Assembly (NCBI RefSeq): GCF_036850765.1
Contig: NC_089494.1
Location: 59,475,809 to 59,539,808 of the forward strand
Direction: 5' to 3'
Source of the DNA: Saccopteryx bilineata
Lineage: Eukaryota; Chordata; Mammalia; Chiroptera; Emballonuridae
DNA: 64,000 nt
This document shows positions 35,001 through 47,060 of this stretch, in pieces. The notes beneath the pieces were generated by a model. The model did not search any database, was not told the origin of the DNA, and saw nothing but the letters and a program-made list of their open reading frames with translations. Both the position numbers and the translations under genes were made by a program. The stretch's first letter is position 1. Each line of letters starts with the position of its first letter.

Positions 35001-36813
35001 CTAGAATGCCTTGTTCTGTGGAGCTGGTGTGGCTCCCTGATGGCTGGTGCTAGAGTGCAGAATGGAGATGCTGACATCTTGCATCCAGTTTGCTAAGTCC
35101 CAGACAGCTTCCCTAGCAGAGCACCTGGTGACAGCTGCCATGGAAACCACCTTTGTCCACACCTGCTTAGGTTGCTTCCGTGGTGGGGTGGTTCCCTGCA
35201 ACCTTGGATCCTCTGGTCCCTCCTTTAGCTAACCTGGCCTCCAGGCAAGTGACACAGCAGTGAGCATTGGGCAACAGTCAGCCACCTGCGTCCCAACCTG
35301 CTCTTGGTGAAACAGCATTGAAACAAACTTACACACTTCATGAAAGAACACTTGCCTTGACATGCTCATGGCTTCCTAGAAACAGGTAATCATCTCTTTC
35401 ATCCTCCTGCAACTTTACTTATCAGGAATTGATGGGAAATCTGAATACAGTAAGAACTGAATCCAGACCCAAAAGAGATTTTCTGCAATTTCTTTCCAGT
35501 CATCTTTTTCTGTCCTTTGCTTAAATAGACTATTCTCTTAAATGCATTACATTAGTTCCCTTTATAAAATCTTTAAAATCATTGGAAATATTTGAGAGAG
35601 AATATAACATAATTATTTAATATTATTAACCCCTGCTCAGTTCCAAATTTGGGGTGTTAACTCTTTGTAAACCTCAACTGCCCCCCCCATATGAGAAAGC
35701 TTGTTGAAGAGCAAAGGTTACTAAATTCTGATTTTCTTTCAGTATCATAATCCCCAATTTTCAAAATGACTTTCCTGTTGATGTCCTCAGAAAATCTTGA
35801 AATTTAAATAGAGCTTTAGAGAAGCTAAAGTTTTTCTAACTTTTCTATCTACCAAGATAACATTCTCATTAAATGTAGAGTTCTTAATAGAATTCAACAC
35901 CTCAGCCTGTGCTTCCTGAAGATTTAACAGCACTGCTTTTGTGTTTCAAGTCATTCTTCTCTCGTCACCTTTCGTCTGACGTACAGGTACCTGGGCATCC
36001 AGAGCCACCATGTGCTTGGGTGGGAATGGGACAGAGATGGCTATACTGTGAGGTGCAGGCAGAGGGGGTGAGCAGGAAAGAACAGGCCTGGGGGTTGGGG
36101 AGCAGCATGATAGAACAGCTGGCTCAGCAGAAGGGGACCATGTGGGTGAAAGGTTGCAGCAGGTGAGGAGAACAATGGTGGTGCAAAGACAAGGTGGATG
36201 TCCTTGGGATGCACCTCCCCCAGAGCCCAGGGTCCACCCTCTCCTTGCCTCCAGCAGTGCCCACCACAGCTCTCCTTTTGGTCCTCTTTCTCCCCCTAGT
36301 ACTCACTCCCCTGCCCTTCAGTCCTGCTAAGGCTACACTGTTCCTTCTGCTCCTTTCCCTTCTCCCAGACTCAGCCTCAGCCGTGCCAGGGTGTCCCTTT
36401 GTCCTTGATGTTGGCTCCAGGCATTACTGTTGCCCAAGTACTGGCTTTGGGGGCTCTGATTGAATTCCTATGTTGTGAAGGAGGGAACGGGACGTTTGTG
36501 TCTGCCGTGAGCTGGAGCTTGAAATGTGAACTCCTGCTCATTTAATACACCTCTGAACAATGTGGTCAGTGCCCTGGCTCCCAGTGCAGTTCGTTGCCCA
36601 TTAGCACTAAGAGTATATACTTTTGCACATCAGGGGACCTGGCCTGCAATAGAGCCCTGGGAGACTGACCTGGAGACACTGGTTTGTGGACCCAATGAGA
36701 GGGAATGGAAGGTGAGCTCTGTGTGAACAGCCACCTTGTTGATCCCGTGTGCCCCTCCACGCCTAGCCTCAATGCAAATCATGGGTCTAATTGTGCATTC
36801 TAGTTACTAAACA
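35001..36813. other. Single-copy stretch, nothing recognised
   Basis: GC-richer between 35990 and 36440 with overlapping 60-90-codon frames on both strands, none with a domain. No repeat that I can name. Confidence 0.4.
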
Positions 36814-36934
36814 GGCCTGGCCTGTGGTGGCACAGTGGATAAAGTGTCAACCTGGAGTGCTGAGGGCACCAGTTTGAAACCCCAGGGTTGCCTGGTCAAG
36901 GCACATATGGGAATTGATACTTCTTGTTCCTAAC

Positions 36935-36979
<45 letters not shown>

Positions 36980-37020
36980 CCCCCCCTCTAAAATGGATAA
37001 ATAAAAAATCTTTAAAAAAA
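36814..37020 (+). mobile_element. Bat tRNA-derived SINE, short form
   Basis: GGCCTGGCCTGTGGTGGCAC opens a tRNA-like head with a B-box-like GTTTGAAACC, then a short body, (CT)n at 36937-36976, and an A-rich tail AATCTTTAAAAAAA. Possible short TSD TTACTAAA at 36803 against TTACTGAAA at 37021. Confidence 0.85.
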
Positions 37021-40000
37021 TTACTGAAATGAACAAATGAGCAAATGAAGGAACAAGCAAATAAATGAGTAAATGAACAAGTGGATGGTTGAATAATGCT
37101 GTCTGGAAGCAAAGAAGGACTGGAACGGGGAAGCAGAGGCTTGCGTCTCCTGAACCGTGTGGGCCGTGAGGGCACCGGTTTCCTCCGCTCCTGCAGCTCG
37201 CGCCTGGCACGTGTGGGAGCCGCACCTGCCAGGAGCGGGCGGCTGCATGGAAGGTAGAGAAGCACATTAACAGGCTGCACTGCTCTGTGGCTCAAGATAA
37301 ATATTCATACTTAATCCTGGATCTAGGGTATGAATTTTTAGACTGTAATTCTTTAAAATTTATTACAGTTTTAAACTTAATTGGTTGAAAATATTTATTG
37401 TTGGGGGGAGGGGATGCAATTACCCAATTATCAAAGCTAGAATGAATCCTAGGAGGGATGCTAAAACCATCTTTAAGTACTGAGCAGATTTTATTATAGC
37501 AACTCTTAAAACAATAGGAAGTGTCCCGTGTTCCTCAGTATTTTTTTTACAATAGATAAGCAACACAATTTTCAAACAGAAAGCAGATTTGCATTTGTGG
37601 AGGAAGAAATAAGAAAGGGCCCTGTGCCAACAGATTCTGCTCACAGACACACACACCCCCCCCACACACACACACCTAACATCACTTTTCTTTGAACATT
37701 AAGACAAGGGGGGCAGGGAGGGAGGGAAACTAGTGAGGGTACAGACAATGAAACGGAGATGTGGGAACTAGCATTAAACATTTGTTGGCATTTTCCCAAG
37801 CAGCGAGTGCTGACAAGTATAATCCTATTACTAAAATCACATCAGCAGTGACATGAATGAAAGAAAAACAAGAACTTGTGGAATCAGAGTGGCTATTTGT
37901 CCACACACACACACACACACACACACAAAAAAATCTCATTGCCTTGTGTCAATCTGTCCCCCCAAACATGGTACATAGTAGAAAACAATGTTAAGGAGGC
38001 TTTTAAAACACATCATTGAGATTACGGCACCTTTTAAAATAAACAGCACTGAATACCAACACAGGTAAGATGTCATTGTGAGACGGGGTCTGATAGTCAA
38101 CGGCATGCTTTATGGCTTTCCAGTGTGCGATAAAATCTGTTCACCAGATGTACTATTTGTCTCCTGTGTAGCATACTTGAGCATCCTGTAGGCCCGAGGC
38201 CCATTTATTTCATGTAATTGCCTTTCCTGTGCACACCTTAGGGCACTCTAATTCTCCATTTTATTTCAGGCACTGTACAGGGTACCATCTGGTAGTTTAA
38301 AACTCATCCCGTTTTATTGCAGTACTGCAGTGGCCATATTCAGCTGTACTGCAGGCTTTCAGTGGAGACAGACTTCTTACTACCAGCTATTTATTTTTGC
38401 CTGAAATAAAGTAGACTTGAACTATCAACATGCAGGATTCACATGTAGATCATCCCTGGTCCATATGAGCTTGACAGAGGTTCCCAGGCAACCTGCGGTT
38501 TCGAATTGCTTCACGCACAGCTGTTAACTTACGGAATTGGGATCTAAATTCTTCGCCTACTTCTGCACATAATGGTATCTTTTTAGTATCTCATTTGTAT
38601 TATTTCAGTTCAGATGAGCACAAAAATAAATGTATTCCATCACATCTGGAAAAGCACCACAGAGAAATTGCTTAATATACAAAGCTGCACACCTCGTTAC
38701 AAGGTTCGTCCCTCATTTCAAACCCAACCTTACCTCTGTCCCTCATCAACGCAGCTTTTGTTTCACTGTTGTTTTCATTAAGTTGTTAAATCATTTTTTC
38801 AAAGGAATTTGCAAGATCTTGAGAAGGCAAGTTTGAAAATAATATACTTGGCAGAAGGAAAATAAATCTCCGAAGCACGCAGCTTTTCTGCAGTGGGTCC
38901 CCAATGAGAGCGCCTTCACTCAACTTGTGCACAAATTAGATAGGAAGTAGCTCTGCTCTCTGTGAGAATTCATCTCCTGTCTCACACCAGCCCCCGCACT
39001 GATGCGCCCACACAGCTGGGCGAGCCACTTTAACAAAGGGTCTCTGATATGCAAATAACACACACCCAGCTGCACGCTTCCAAATGAGTCATTGTTCACC
39101 TGCTGGTTCCTGCCTTGCCAAATCCCTCTTGCCGCATGCATTCCCCCTTCTCCTCTCCCTTCCCTCCCAGCCCAACCATGAAGGTCTGTGGGCTTCTGGA
39201 ACGGCAATGAAAAGGCTGCAATACGTGTTGGGCCAGGAGGAGCGGTGGGACAAAGTGAATGATGAGTTGGCTTACTAGCCACGGCTGCCTCTTGACATGT
39301 GTTATCTTGGCATTGCCCAGGGAGATTACCAGTCTTTGGCTGGAGATACAGAAAGACTTCAAGTGTACAATCTGCTACCTGGCATCAATGACCTGTGCAA
39401 ATAAACAAACCAATCAGGGAATGCTGCCATCGCTGCAGGCACCTCAGTCTTTCCCTGTGGTGCCTAGTGACAAAGGCTCAACCACAACCAGGGATAGAAG
39501 GAGATTTGAGGTGGGAAAAGGCTGCACAGAGACCCCTGTGCTGCAGATCCTTTACATGTTTTGCATTTTGTGGCAATGACAAATGTAGCTAAATGCACCT
39601 GGTTGTTGCTGTCTGCCGTGATCTAAAGCCTGCTTGAATGAAAAGAATAACACTTTCTGTTATTTATTGCTGGAAGCAGAGTTTACTTTGCTGTCTTTAA
39701 CCTCAGCAAAAATCAGAAATGCCAGATTGAGACCAAACTGATGAGTTCTAGGTAACAGAGCAAAGAGTCGTTGGTTGGCATCTTGTAAATCAGTAAAAGG
39801 AGACCAGTGAGCAAATAGATTTATATTTATTTTCCTGGAGTTTTTCCCTTCTTTGACTCTCAGGCAATCTTGTTCTATAAAAATGTTAATGCTGGTCTGA
39901 ATATGAAGGGTAATTTTTTTCCCCCACAGCTCTGTCAAACATATCTTCCCAATAATTAAATGTGCATCCTTGGGCTCTAAGAGCATTCTTGTTGAACAAA

Positions 40001-40148
40001 GCAACCACAAATCCAACTAACCTTTGAAGAATGAGGGTGTCAAAGTACAAGCAGATGTTTTAATTTGCACAATGCTGGGATTTTTTTTGATACCAAATGT
40101 TCCTAAAACAATTATTGTATCTAGACAGAAAAAGAAAGAAATGCTCAT
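37021..40148. other. Long single-copy stretch with one CpG cluster
   Basis: About 3.1 kb without clear mobile elements. 37130-37260 holds a local cluster of CpGs (TTGCGTCTCC, CTCGCGCCTGGCACG, GAGCGGGCGGC). (CA)n runs lie at 37647-37675 and 37901-37926. The block 38040-39080 is repeat-free and could be conserved non-coding DNA. No exon recognised. Confidence 0.4.
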
Positions 40149-40268
40149 GCCCTGCCCTGGCTGGTTTGCTAGTGGTAGAGCGTCGGCCTGGTGTGTTGAT
40201 GTCCCAGGTTCAATTCCCAGTCAGGGCACACAAGAGTAGCTCCCATCTGCTTTTCTACCTCCTATCTC

Positions 40269-40306
<38 letters not shown>

Positions 40307-40545
40307 CCCTTCCTGCAGCCATGGCTTGATTGGAACAAGTTGGCCCCGGGCACTGAGGGTGGCTCCATGGCCTCTGCCTCAAGTGCTAGGAAGAGCTCAG
40401 TTGCCGAGCAATGGAGCAATGCTACAGATGGGCAGACCATCCCTCCCTAGAGGGCTTGCCAGGTAGATCCCAGTTGGGGTACATGCAAGAATCTGTCTCT
40501 GCTTTCCTTTCTCTTACTGAATTAAAAAAACAGAAAAGAAAAGAA
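40149..40545 (+). mobile_element. VES-like composite bat SINE
   Basis: Opens with a tRNA-like unit TGCCCTGGCTGGTTTGC and AGTGGTAGAGCGTCGGCC, with a B box GGTTCAATTCC at 40207-40217 and the CAGTCAGGGCAC close. A (CT)n tract follows (40273-40302), then a second unit with GGTAGATCCCAGTTGGGG, and an A-rich tail. AAGAAATGCTCA before 40149 and AAGAAACACTCA after the tail suggest a 12-bp TSD with two mismatches. This is a different SINE family from that at 29916. Confidence 0.9.
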
Positions 40546-41499
40546 ACACTCAGAAATCACCTATGAGCCTCTCAACTTCAGAGATACAGTCTCCTTCAGC
40601 AGAAGTGATATTGGAAGTGTTAAGAAAGCTATATGTTAATCAGCATCTAATGAGAAAGTATCATACTTTTGTGATTATAAGAGAAGAAAAAAAGCAAGAG
40701 AACACACCAAAATTTTAAGTACACACACACACACACACACACACATGCACACAGTCTCTACAAAATCCATGGCTAAGTTAAATGCTAGATAAAATAAAAA
40801 CACTCGTGCCATTCCTCATGTATGCACTAAAGGTTTCTAAAGTGATTTAAAAGATGTATGCTATTAAAAAAAGGAGGATACATACTTTAACCCCCAAATT
40901 ATAGCATCATGTGGTCTAGCTAGTTGAACTTCCATTGCTTTGGGGAAATGTTAACACATGTTTTTCACAAGTGGATGTATGCAGAAAAGATTTATATTGT
41001 ATGTAAGAAAAAATGTCCTTACCTTCAGAAGAGCTGTGACAAGTCCAAATAGTTTACCAAAGAGATTGTGGAATTTACCTCCTGGAGATTTTTAGCCATA
41101 GACAGGAGACTCCTATGAAATAAACCCATGTGTTTGGGTTTATTTCAGAGTAAGTAGTTTGAGATGAATAGAAGGGACTCGTCAAGAGTTTCCTAGTCTT
41201 TCTCATTCTGCCATATATCTGGGAAAAGGCTATCAGCCCAGCAGCCATCCACTGAACCAGGCCTCTGCCCAGCTCTCTGAATCCATCTTCTGTCACATCC
41301 TAGTCATTGCTTCCCAGAACCTCCTGATCTAAAGGTTAAACTAAGGAACGCCAGTGCACGGCTAGGGGAGCGAAGAGTATAAATGGGTGAAATGGCTATT
41401 GTGAGCAAGTTTTCAAAATCTACCAAAATTAAAACATCGGATTCTAGAATTTACAAGTTTCAAAATGACCTGTGAATTAGTGACTTATTGCAACAATGT
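40546..41499. other. Single-copy stretch
   Basis: Contains (CA)n at 40722-40745. No gene or other repeat seen. Confidence 0.4.
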
Positions 41500-41893
41500 T
41501 TGTTTGTTTGTTTGTTTTGACAGAGACAGGAAAGAGTCAGAGAGAGGGAAAGATAGGGACAGACAGACAGGAAGGGAGAGAGATAAGAAGCATTAATTCT
41601 TCGTTGTGGCACCTTAGTTGTTCATTGATTGTTTTCTTATACATGCCTTGACCAAGGAGCTACAGCAAAGTGAGTGACCCCTTGCTCAAGCCAGTGACCT
41701 TGAGCTTAAAGTCAGCGACCTTTGGGCCTAAGCCAGTGAACATGGAGTCATGTCTATGATCCCAGACTCAAGTCAGCAACCCTGTGCTCAAGGTAGTGAG
41801 CTCACGCTCAAGCCAGAGACCTCGGGGTTTCAAATCTGGGTCCTCCACATCCCAGTCTGACGCTCTATCCACTGCGTAAACACCTGGTTAGGC
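41500..41893 (-). mobile_element. Bat tRNA-derived SINE, long form
   Basis: Reverse copy of the family at 29916: (TTTG)n in place of the tail, GACAGACAGACAGG block, GTTGTTCATTGATTG, repeated GCTCAAGCCAGTGACC-like units, and the head reading GAGACCTCGGGGTTTCAAAT then CTCTATCCACTGCG. No clear TSD. Confidence 0.9.
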
Positions 41894-44279
41894 TGAGCTG
41901 TTATACCTTTTAAATTTGCATATAATGCTTAATAAAATTAAATAAATGACAACAAAACAAATGACTAGAGAAATTAGAAAAGTATTTTTCCAGGCCAAAA
42001 ATTCCCCAAATAAACTAGAGGTAAATTCTGTCTTATTTCTAGTTTTTTTCTCAGTGCTTGTCAGGAAGCCCCAGTTATAAGGCAGCCGTCCAGTGGGGAC
42101 AGGCCTGTTTGACTCTGGCTTTCTCTTTTCCTTCCTGCAGCTATAAATTTCAGAAGAGACAGAAAAGAAAGAAGGAGGTAGAGCCTGGTGAGAGGGCACC
42201 AGAGAACATGCTCTTGCTTCACAGTTTGTTCACAGTATAAGTGTGAATTGAGTGGCTCTCCCCGAGGTTGCACAAAGGGCAATCTTCTGCTTAGGACCGT
42301 GGGAAAAGGCAAGAGGGGACAGTGGCTAAGAGATGGCCAGCTCCATAGATAGTGAAATGCAGGGCCACTCTATGACTGGGTCAAACCAGGCACAAGGTGA
42401 GTGTTCAGCTCAATCTTTGGGGTTTCTTTTATTTGTCTATGTTGATCCAGCCTAATAGAAATGTACCTCAGTGACATTAGTTCTGGAAATTATCAGCTAG
42501 AACTCTCTGGAAATTGTTTGAAAACACAGTTGTGGAATCATTTAAAGAATCAGTATTTGTCTTTGACACTATCGTTGGAAGCAGCAGTTGGAATATGGGA
42601 GTTAACAGACATGCATCTGCCTCTAAGAGATGAGAGACCCTGGCGAGTGTGTAACCTCTGTGTTTCACTTCAGCACTAAGCACAGTGGTGGCACTCAGGA
42701 GACAGTAGCCATTGGTGTTATATGCTCAAGTATTTGCCACTTTAGCCTCAGTGATTCTTTTCCAGACATCTTTTTCACTAACTAGGAGGAGACCCTCTGG
42801 TGAGGTCATAAGAGAGATTCTCATCCCATTACTGACATAAGAAAAGTAAATTAAAGATACTTCTCAACCGAATTCAAAATGTCAAGACATCAGTCCTCAA
42901 AAGGCCAGAGTCACGGTGAAGGCAATTGTTTAGTATGTTAGATGTTATAATCCTTCATTTAAAAATACCCTACTTAAAAGAGGGAGAGTTAAATTCCAGG
43001 CTTCTACTCCTGAGATTTTTATTTAAAGAATACCCCATCTTTACTCGCAGCTGAGAGGCTGAAGATTAAAAATTAGCCACTGTATAGTAGCTGAGCAGTA
43101 ACAATTTTTCATAAAGGTTTTTACTACACATTTGGGATTATAATTTCAATATTATGCAAATGTATTTTATGGATCTGTAATACAGAATGTGTACTGGCGT
43201 TAATGTGCATTAGCAGGAGAGCACAAAAAGGCTCCAAATGAGCCATTTTGGTGTCTGCTTTAAACATGTATTATGAATAATAAGTAAAATGTTCTGGTTT
43301 AGAACAAATAATATAAAATCTGAATTCCTCTTGATGTACATCAGTGATATAGCCCTATGCAACTCCTAAAGACTTTTTTCATTGGACACAATTAAAAACT
43401 GTCTCTTAACCAATATATTCCTGCTTATGGCTTTTCTTCTGGAATGGGAAGTGAAAGTAAAGCAAATATATTAAATATGAATAGTTTCCCCCCTATTGAT
43501 CAAATCAGTAACTAACTAGAGTGGGTTAAAAGGGGCATAACCCGTATTATGTCAAGTCTAGGCTACTTCTATTTTTAGATGCTCTGTGTATTAAAAAGTA
43601 AAGAAATATCTAAACAGGATCAGAAAATTGTGTCATATTTGCAGCTGATAAAATGAACAAATTTCAAAGCTTTAACACAAAATATGTTGGGCAAAATAAC
43701 TGTGTTGTTCCAAAGGTATTTAAATGATATGTAAATAATATTTATCATTGTGCTGCAGGCTTTCTGACACATATGGAGACCCAGGTTGAACTCTGATGTA
43801 TTTTCTCTTAACCTGTCAGTGTGTCTTTATGGGTATAGATTAGAAAAAGTGCAGAAAAAACTATTTTGATGTTTATCCTAAATACGGATGCCTAAGCTAA
43901 ACTGCTCTCTAGGTTTCTCTGAGCTAGAGTTGAAAAGGTGTTTCTTTCTTCTTTAATTTTTAAAACATTTCCACATTCCGATTTTGCTTTATAGCAAAAA
44001 AAGTAAGACTAAACAATAGCACATGAACTGTAGGTCGTAGTTGATTTGTATAAGTAATGAGAGATTTCTGTTTGCATTGATTTAGTTAGGACTTTGGGTT
44101 TATTGATCTTGTTCTTTGCATGTGTACTTAACACATGCTCTATTCTTTGTCAGTTGGTTGGAATGCAGGATTGCACTGTTTAATGATTATGGGTTGGGTA
44201 TCCAGTTGAGTCAGAATAATGTAAAAATTTCTTCTCTTAAATAGGCATCCTTAACATATTTAACAGATTCCATAATCTC
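41894..44279. other. Single-copy stretch; 42.95-43.45 kb a possible regulatory block
   Basis: No mobile element recognised across 2.4 kb. 42950-43450 is AT-rich and has an octamer ATGCAAAT (43157-43164, POU-type), AATTAGCC and several ATTA cores, as seen in developmental enhancers. No splice or coding evidence. Confidence 0.35.
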
Positions 44280-44409
44280 TCTTTAAAATGATAACAAAAA
44301 ATAGCCATGTATTGAGTTCTTACTGTATTAAGTATTTTGTAGGCATCATCTCAATTGACCTCAAATGTAATCTCCCAAAATCGCTTTTATAATGCCTGTG
44401 AAATTGTTG
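44280..44409 (-). repeat. MIR SINE, left half (split by an LTR)
   Basis: GTATTGAGTTCTTACTGTAT then GCATCATCTCAATTGACCTC follows MIR antisense; the core resumes after the LTR at 44827. Confidence 0.7.
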
Positions 44410-44822
44410 TGAGAGGGGAGAAACCAGAAGGATGCAGGAGAAGGGGCCTGCAGGAATGACTGGCTCAGCCATTTAAAGCTTATCCACATTCTATAGACCT
44501 CTAACTGATCTCCTGGAGACTCTTACAGTACTTACAAGAGAAACAAGATCTGTAAATAGATAGGGCCAGGGGTCTGGAAACCTCTTCCTCCTTGCTGCTC
44601 AGCCAAAACTACCCTGCCCCACCTTGAGCCATGAGGAGGACTTCGGACAAAGGAATCACGCACCCCTTGTATAGACATTGTAAAAGGTATTATAAGATGT
44701 AAGAAATCTAACTTCAGAGAGCTTGTGCTTTGGTGCTCCACTGGCTACTAATAAATTCTTCTGCCTTCATTGAGTTGTCTGGGCACCTATTATCCTCCAT
44801 CTGCAGGCCATTTCCTGCTACA
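44410..44822 (+). mobile_element. Solo LTR of an endogenous retrovirus (413 bp)
   Basis: Starts TGAGAGGGGAGAAACC and ends TTTCCTGCTACA, so TG...CA, flanked by GTTG at 44406-44409 and 44823-44826. Removing it and one GTTG joins the two halves of a MIR, which supports both edges. A TATA-like TATTATAAG at 44688-44696 and AATAAA at 44750-44755 give a plus-strand promoter/poly-A layout. A 4-bp duplication is common in gammaretrovirus-like (ERV1) elements. No internal sequence remains. Confidence 0.8.
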
Positions 44823-44826
44823 GTTG

Positions 44827-44930
44827 AGGAATCTGGTGTTTAAAAATATTAAGTTATACAAAATCACAAAGCTGTAGAGGTCTGTCTAAATTTGCAACCC
44901 AAATTCTTGACCACCATATACCTCTAGGTC
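44827..44930 (-). repeat. MIR SINE, right half
   Basis: AGGAATCTGGTGTTTAAAAA then AAATCACAAAGCTGTAGAGG and CAACCCAAATTCTTGACC continue the MIR interrupted at 44409. Confidence 0.65.
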
Positions 44931-45203
44931 CACTATTGATAAGGTAGTCAGTAATCTTGGCTTCATTTATCATGTAAGTATAGCAATGGTGTTTGGTCCT
45001 TCAATCTGACACAGGCAGTACAATTAATACTAATGTCTGATTCCATTTTAACCAGTCATTATATCACTGTTGTCTAACTTGCTGCAATGCAGTTGGTTAC
45101 TGCTTTCCATCCCCCCTGACATCTCTCCATTCTAGATAGAGGTCTGTGGAGGGGATGAAGGTTATATAAGAACTCAATAAATACATGCTGAACAAATAAA
45201 TTA
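44931..45203. other. Short single-copy stretch
   Basis: Ends in an L2/MIR-like ACTCAATAAATACATGCTGA before the L1. Otherwise nothing. Confidence 0.35.
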
Positions 45204-45705
45204 TATTTTTAAAGTTTTTTAAAATTTTATTTAGAAAACTAAATTTAACCAGATGACATTGATCAATAAGAGTACATAGGTTTCAGGTGAACCTTTCTAT
45301 AGCATTTGAACTGTGGATTATGTTGTATACCCATCACTCAAAGTCAAATCACTTTCCATCACCTTATATTTGTCCCTTTTTACACCCTTACCCCCCCGCT
45401 CACCCACACCCCCATTTCTCCCTCCCTCTGGTAACCACTTCACTTTTGTCTAGGTCCATGAGTCTCAGTTTTATATCTCACCTATGTGTGAAATCATACA
45501 GTTCTTAGCTTTTTCTGATTTATTTATTTTACTCTGTATAATGTTCTCAAGGTCCATCCATGTTGTCATAAATGACAATATGTCACCATTTCTTATGGCT
45601 GAGTAGTATTCCATTGCATTTATGTACCACATCTTTATCCAACCTTCTATCAAAAACACTTTTTGGTTGTTCTCACATCTTCACCATTATGAATAAAAAA
45701 GCTAT
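45204..45705 (-). mobile_element. 5'-truncated L1, ORF2 C-terminus and 3'UTR
   Basis: On the plus strand it begins with the T-rich tail complement and TTAACCAGATGACATTGATC, and passes into ORF2 sequence in reverse (minus-strand peptide WIKMWYINAMEYYSAIRNGD). Its 3' end matches the L1 at 50862-52065 rather than that at 22119. Fragment only; both ends short of a clear TSD. Confidence 0.9.
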
Positions 45706-46009
45706 TGACCTCTTACAGAGTATAAGGAAGTTACGGTTTCTATCCTTAAATCCTTAAAATTTCAAAAAGACCCAAGTATTAATTTACAATCAGTTTTGAA
45801 AGGAGCTGGATGTATTGTGTTGTAATTTGAAAACAAGCTATTGGCCATATGTAGATAAGGCTCCTACTGTAAGATACCTTTCCAGTAGGTGAAATATGAC
45901 ATGCTGAACAGTAAAAGCCGAAGTTCAGTGGAGAAGGCCTCAGAGAACTGGTAGCATATCCTCTGGAAAGAATATTCCTGGCACCATTTGCTGAGCCTTT
46001 TCTGTTTCA
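45706..46009. other. Single-copy stretch
   Basis: Nothing recognised. Confidence 0.4.
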
Positions 46010-46165
46010 AGTTAGTGCTGAGCCAATTTGTATGATGTTACTTAACCTTTATAGCACTCAGTAAGGTAAATATTACCTTCATTTTATGGATAAGGAAATT
46101 GAGGCTTAGGTAAACTAAATTTTCCAAGGTCACATTATTCATAAGCCGTTGAATGAAGATTTAAT
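46010..46165 (-). repeat. MIR SINE
   Basis: CATTTTATGGATAAGGAAAT then TGAGGCTTAGGTAAAC and TTCCAAGGTCACATTATTC is the MIR core antisense. Confidence 0.75.
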
Positions 46166-46269
46166 TTCAGGTGTGCTTGATTTCAGAGTGAGTAGGAGAG
46201 AAACAAAGAGAAGATACTGATTTTTAAAGAATAAATCTCAGTTTTCTGAACCTCTATAGCAAGTCTTGC

Positions 46270-46480
46270 CTTTCTTATGACACTTAATTGTGTTCTGCTT
46301 TGTTATTTCTTGGTTTCTTATTTAATTAATGTACTTAATTATAAGCTATGATAATTTATTGTAAGTGACTCTCTTTGAGAGAAGGGAGCATGTGCAAACC
46401 AAATTTGTATTGTTTACAGGGCCTTGTTCAGTCCCTGGCACAAAGTAGCTATTCAATAAATACTTCATTTATTCCTCATA
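46270..46480 (+). repeat. L2 LINE 3' end
   Basis: GTTTACAGGGCCTTGTTCAG then TCCCTGGCACAAAGTAGC and ATTCAATAAATACTTCATTT match the L2 3' terminus. Confidence 0.65.
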
Positions 46481-46499
46481 TATATACTGTTTACTCTGT

Positions 46500-47060
46500 G
46501 ACCAAGTCCAGTAAAGAAGACAAGTTATGCCCTCCAGAACTTCTAGCTAATGCATGTAGTCCAAGAACCAAGACTCTCACTGGCTGTGAAAATGCTATGA
46601 TGGCGGTCACAGGGCAGCTGAGGGCTCAGAGACTCAGCCAAGGCTCCCCAGAGACGTCATCCAAATGCCCCCCCCCACCGCCAAGCATCAGTGACAACCG
46701 AGAAAGGAGAGTTGGGAGGACATCACAAGCAAAGGGAACGGAGATGTGCAAAGGACTCCTAATTGGAGATGAGCACAAGGCCTGTTCAAGGATCACGAGT
46801 TAGAAGCTTGTGGTTCACGTGTGGAGGGAGCAGCCTCTGTGGGAGAGGGCAGGGCAGAGGGGACCAGCAGGAAAGGGTTGGATGGGAGGTTCAGAAAGAC
46901 CGAGTGCACCGTGACACAGTGTCTGTGCTTTATCCTGACCATTCTGGGATGGTTTTCAGCAGGGGAGAAGCAAGACAAGAGTCAGTTTAGAAAGATGACC
47001 AGCTAGATTGTGTAGGTTAGACTGTAAGGAAGGAATGCTGATGGCAGGGGGCAGGAAAGC
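46500..47060 (-). repeat. Possible antisense L2-type segment
   Basis: AAGTTATGCCCTCCAGAACT, GAAAATGCTATGATGG and TTTTCAGCAGGGGAGAAGCA resemble blocks of old mammalian-wide repeats read opposite to L2. The 142-codon frame at 46375-46803 crosses it and has no domain. Low certainty. Confidence 0.3.

Noticed and set aside
46375..46803. 142-codon frame
   Set aside because: It overlaps an L2 3' end and a likely old repeat; composition and content are non-coding.
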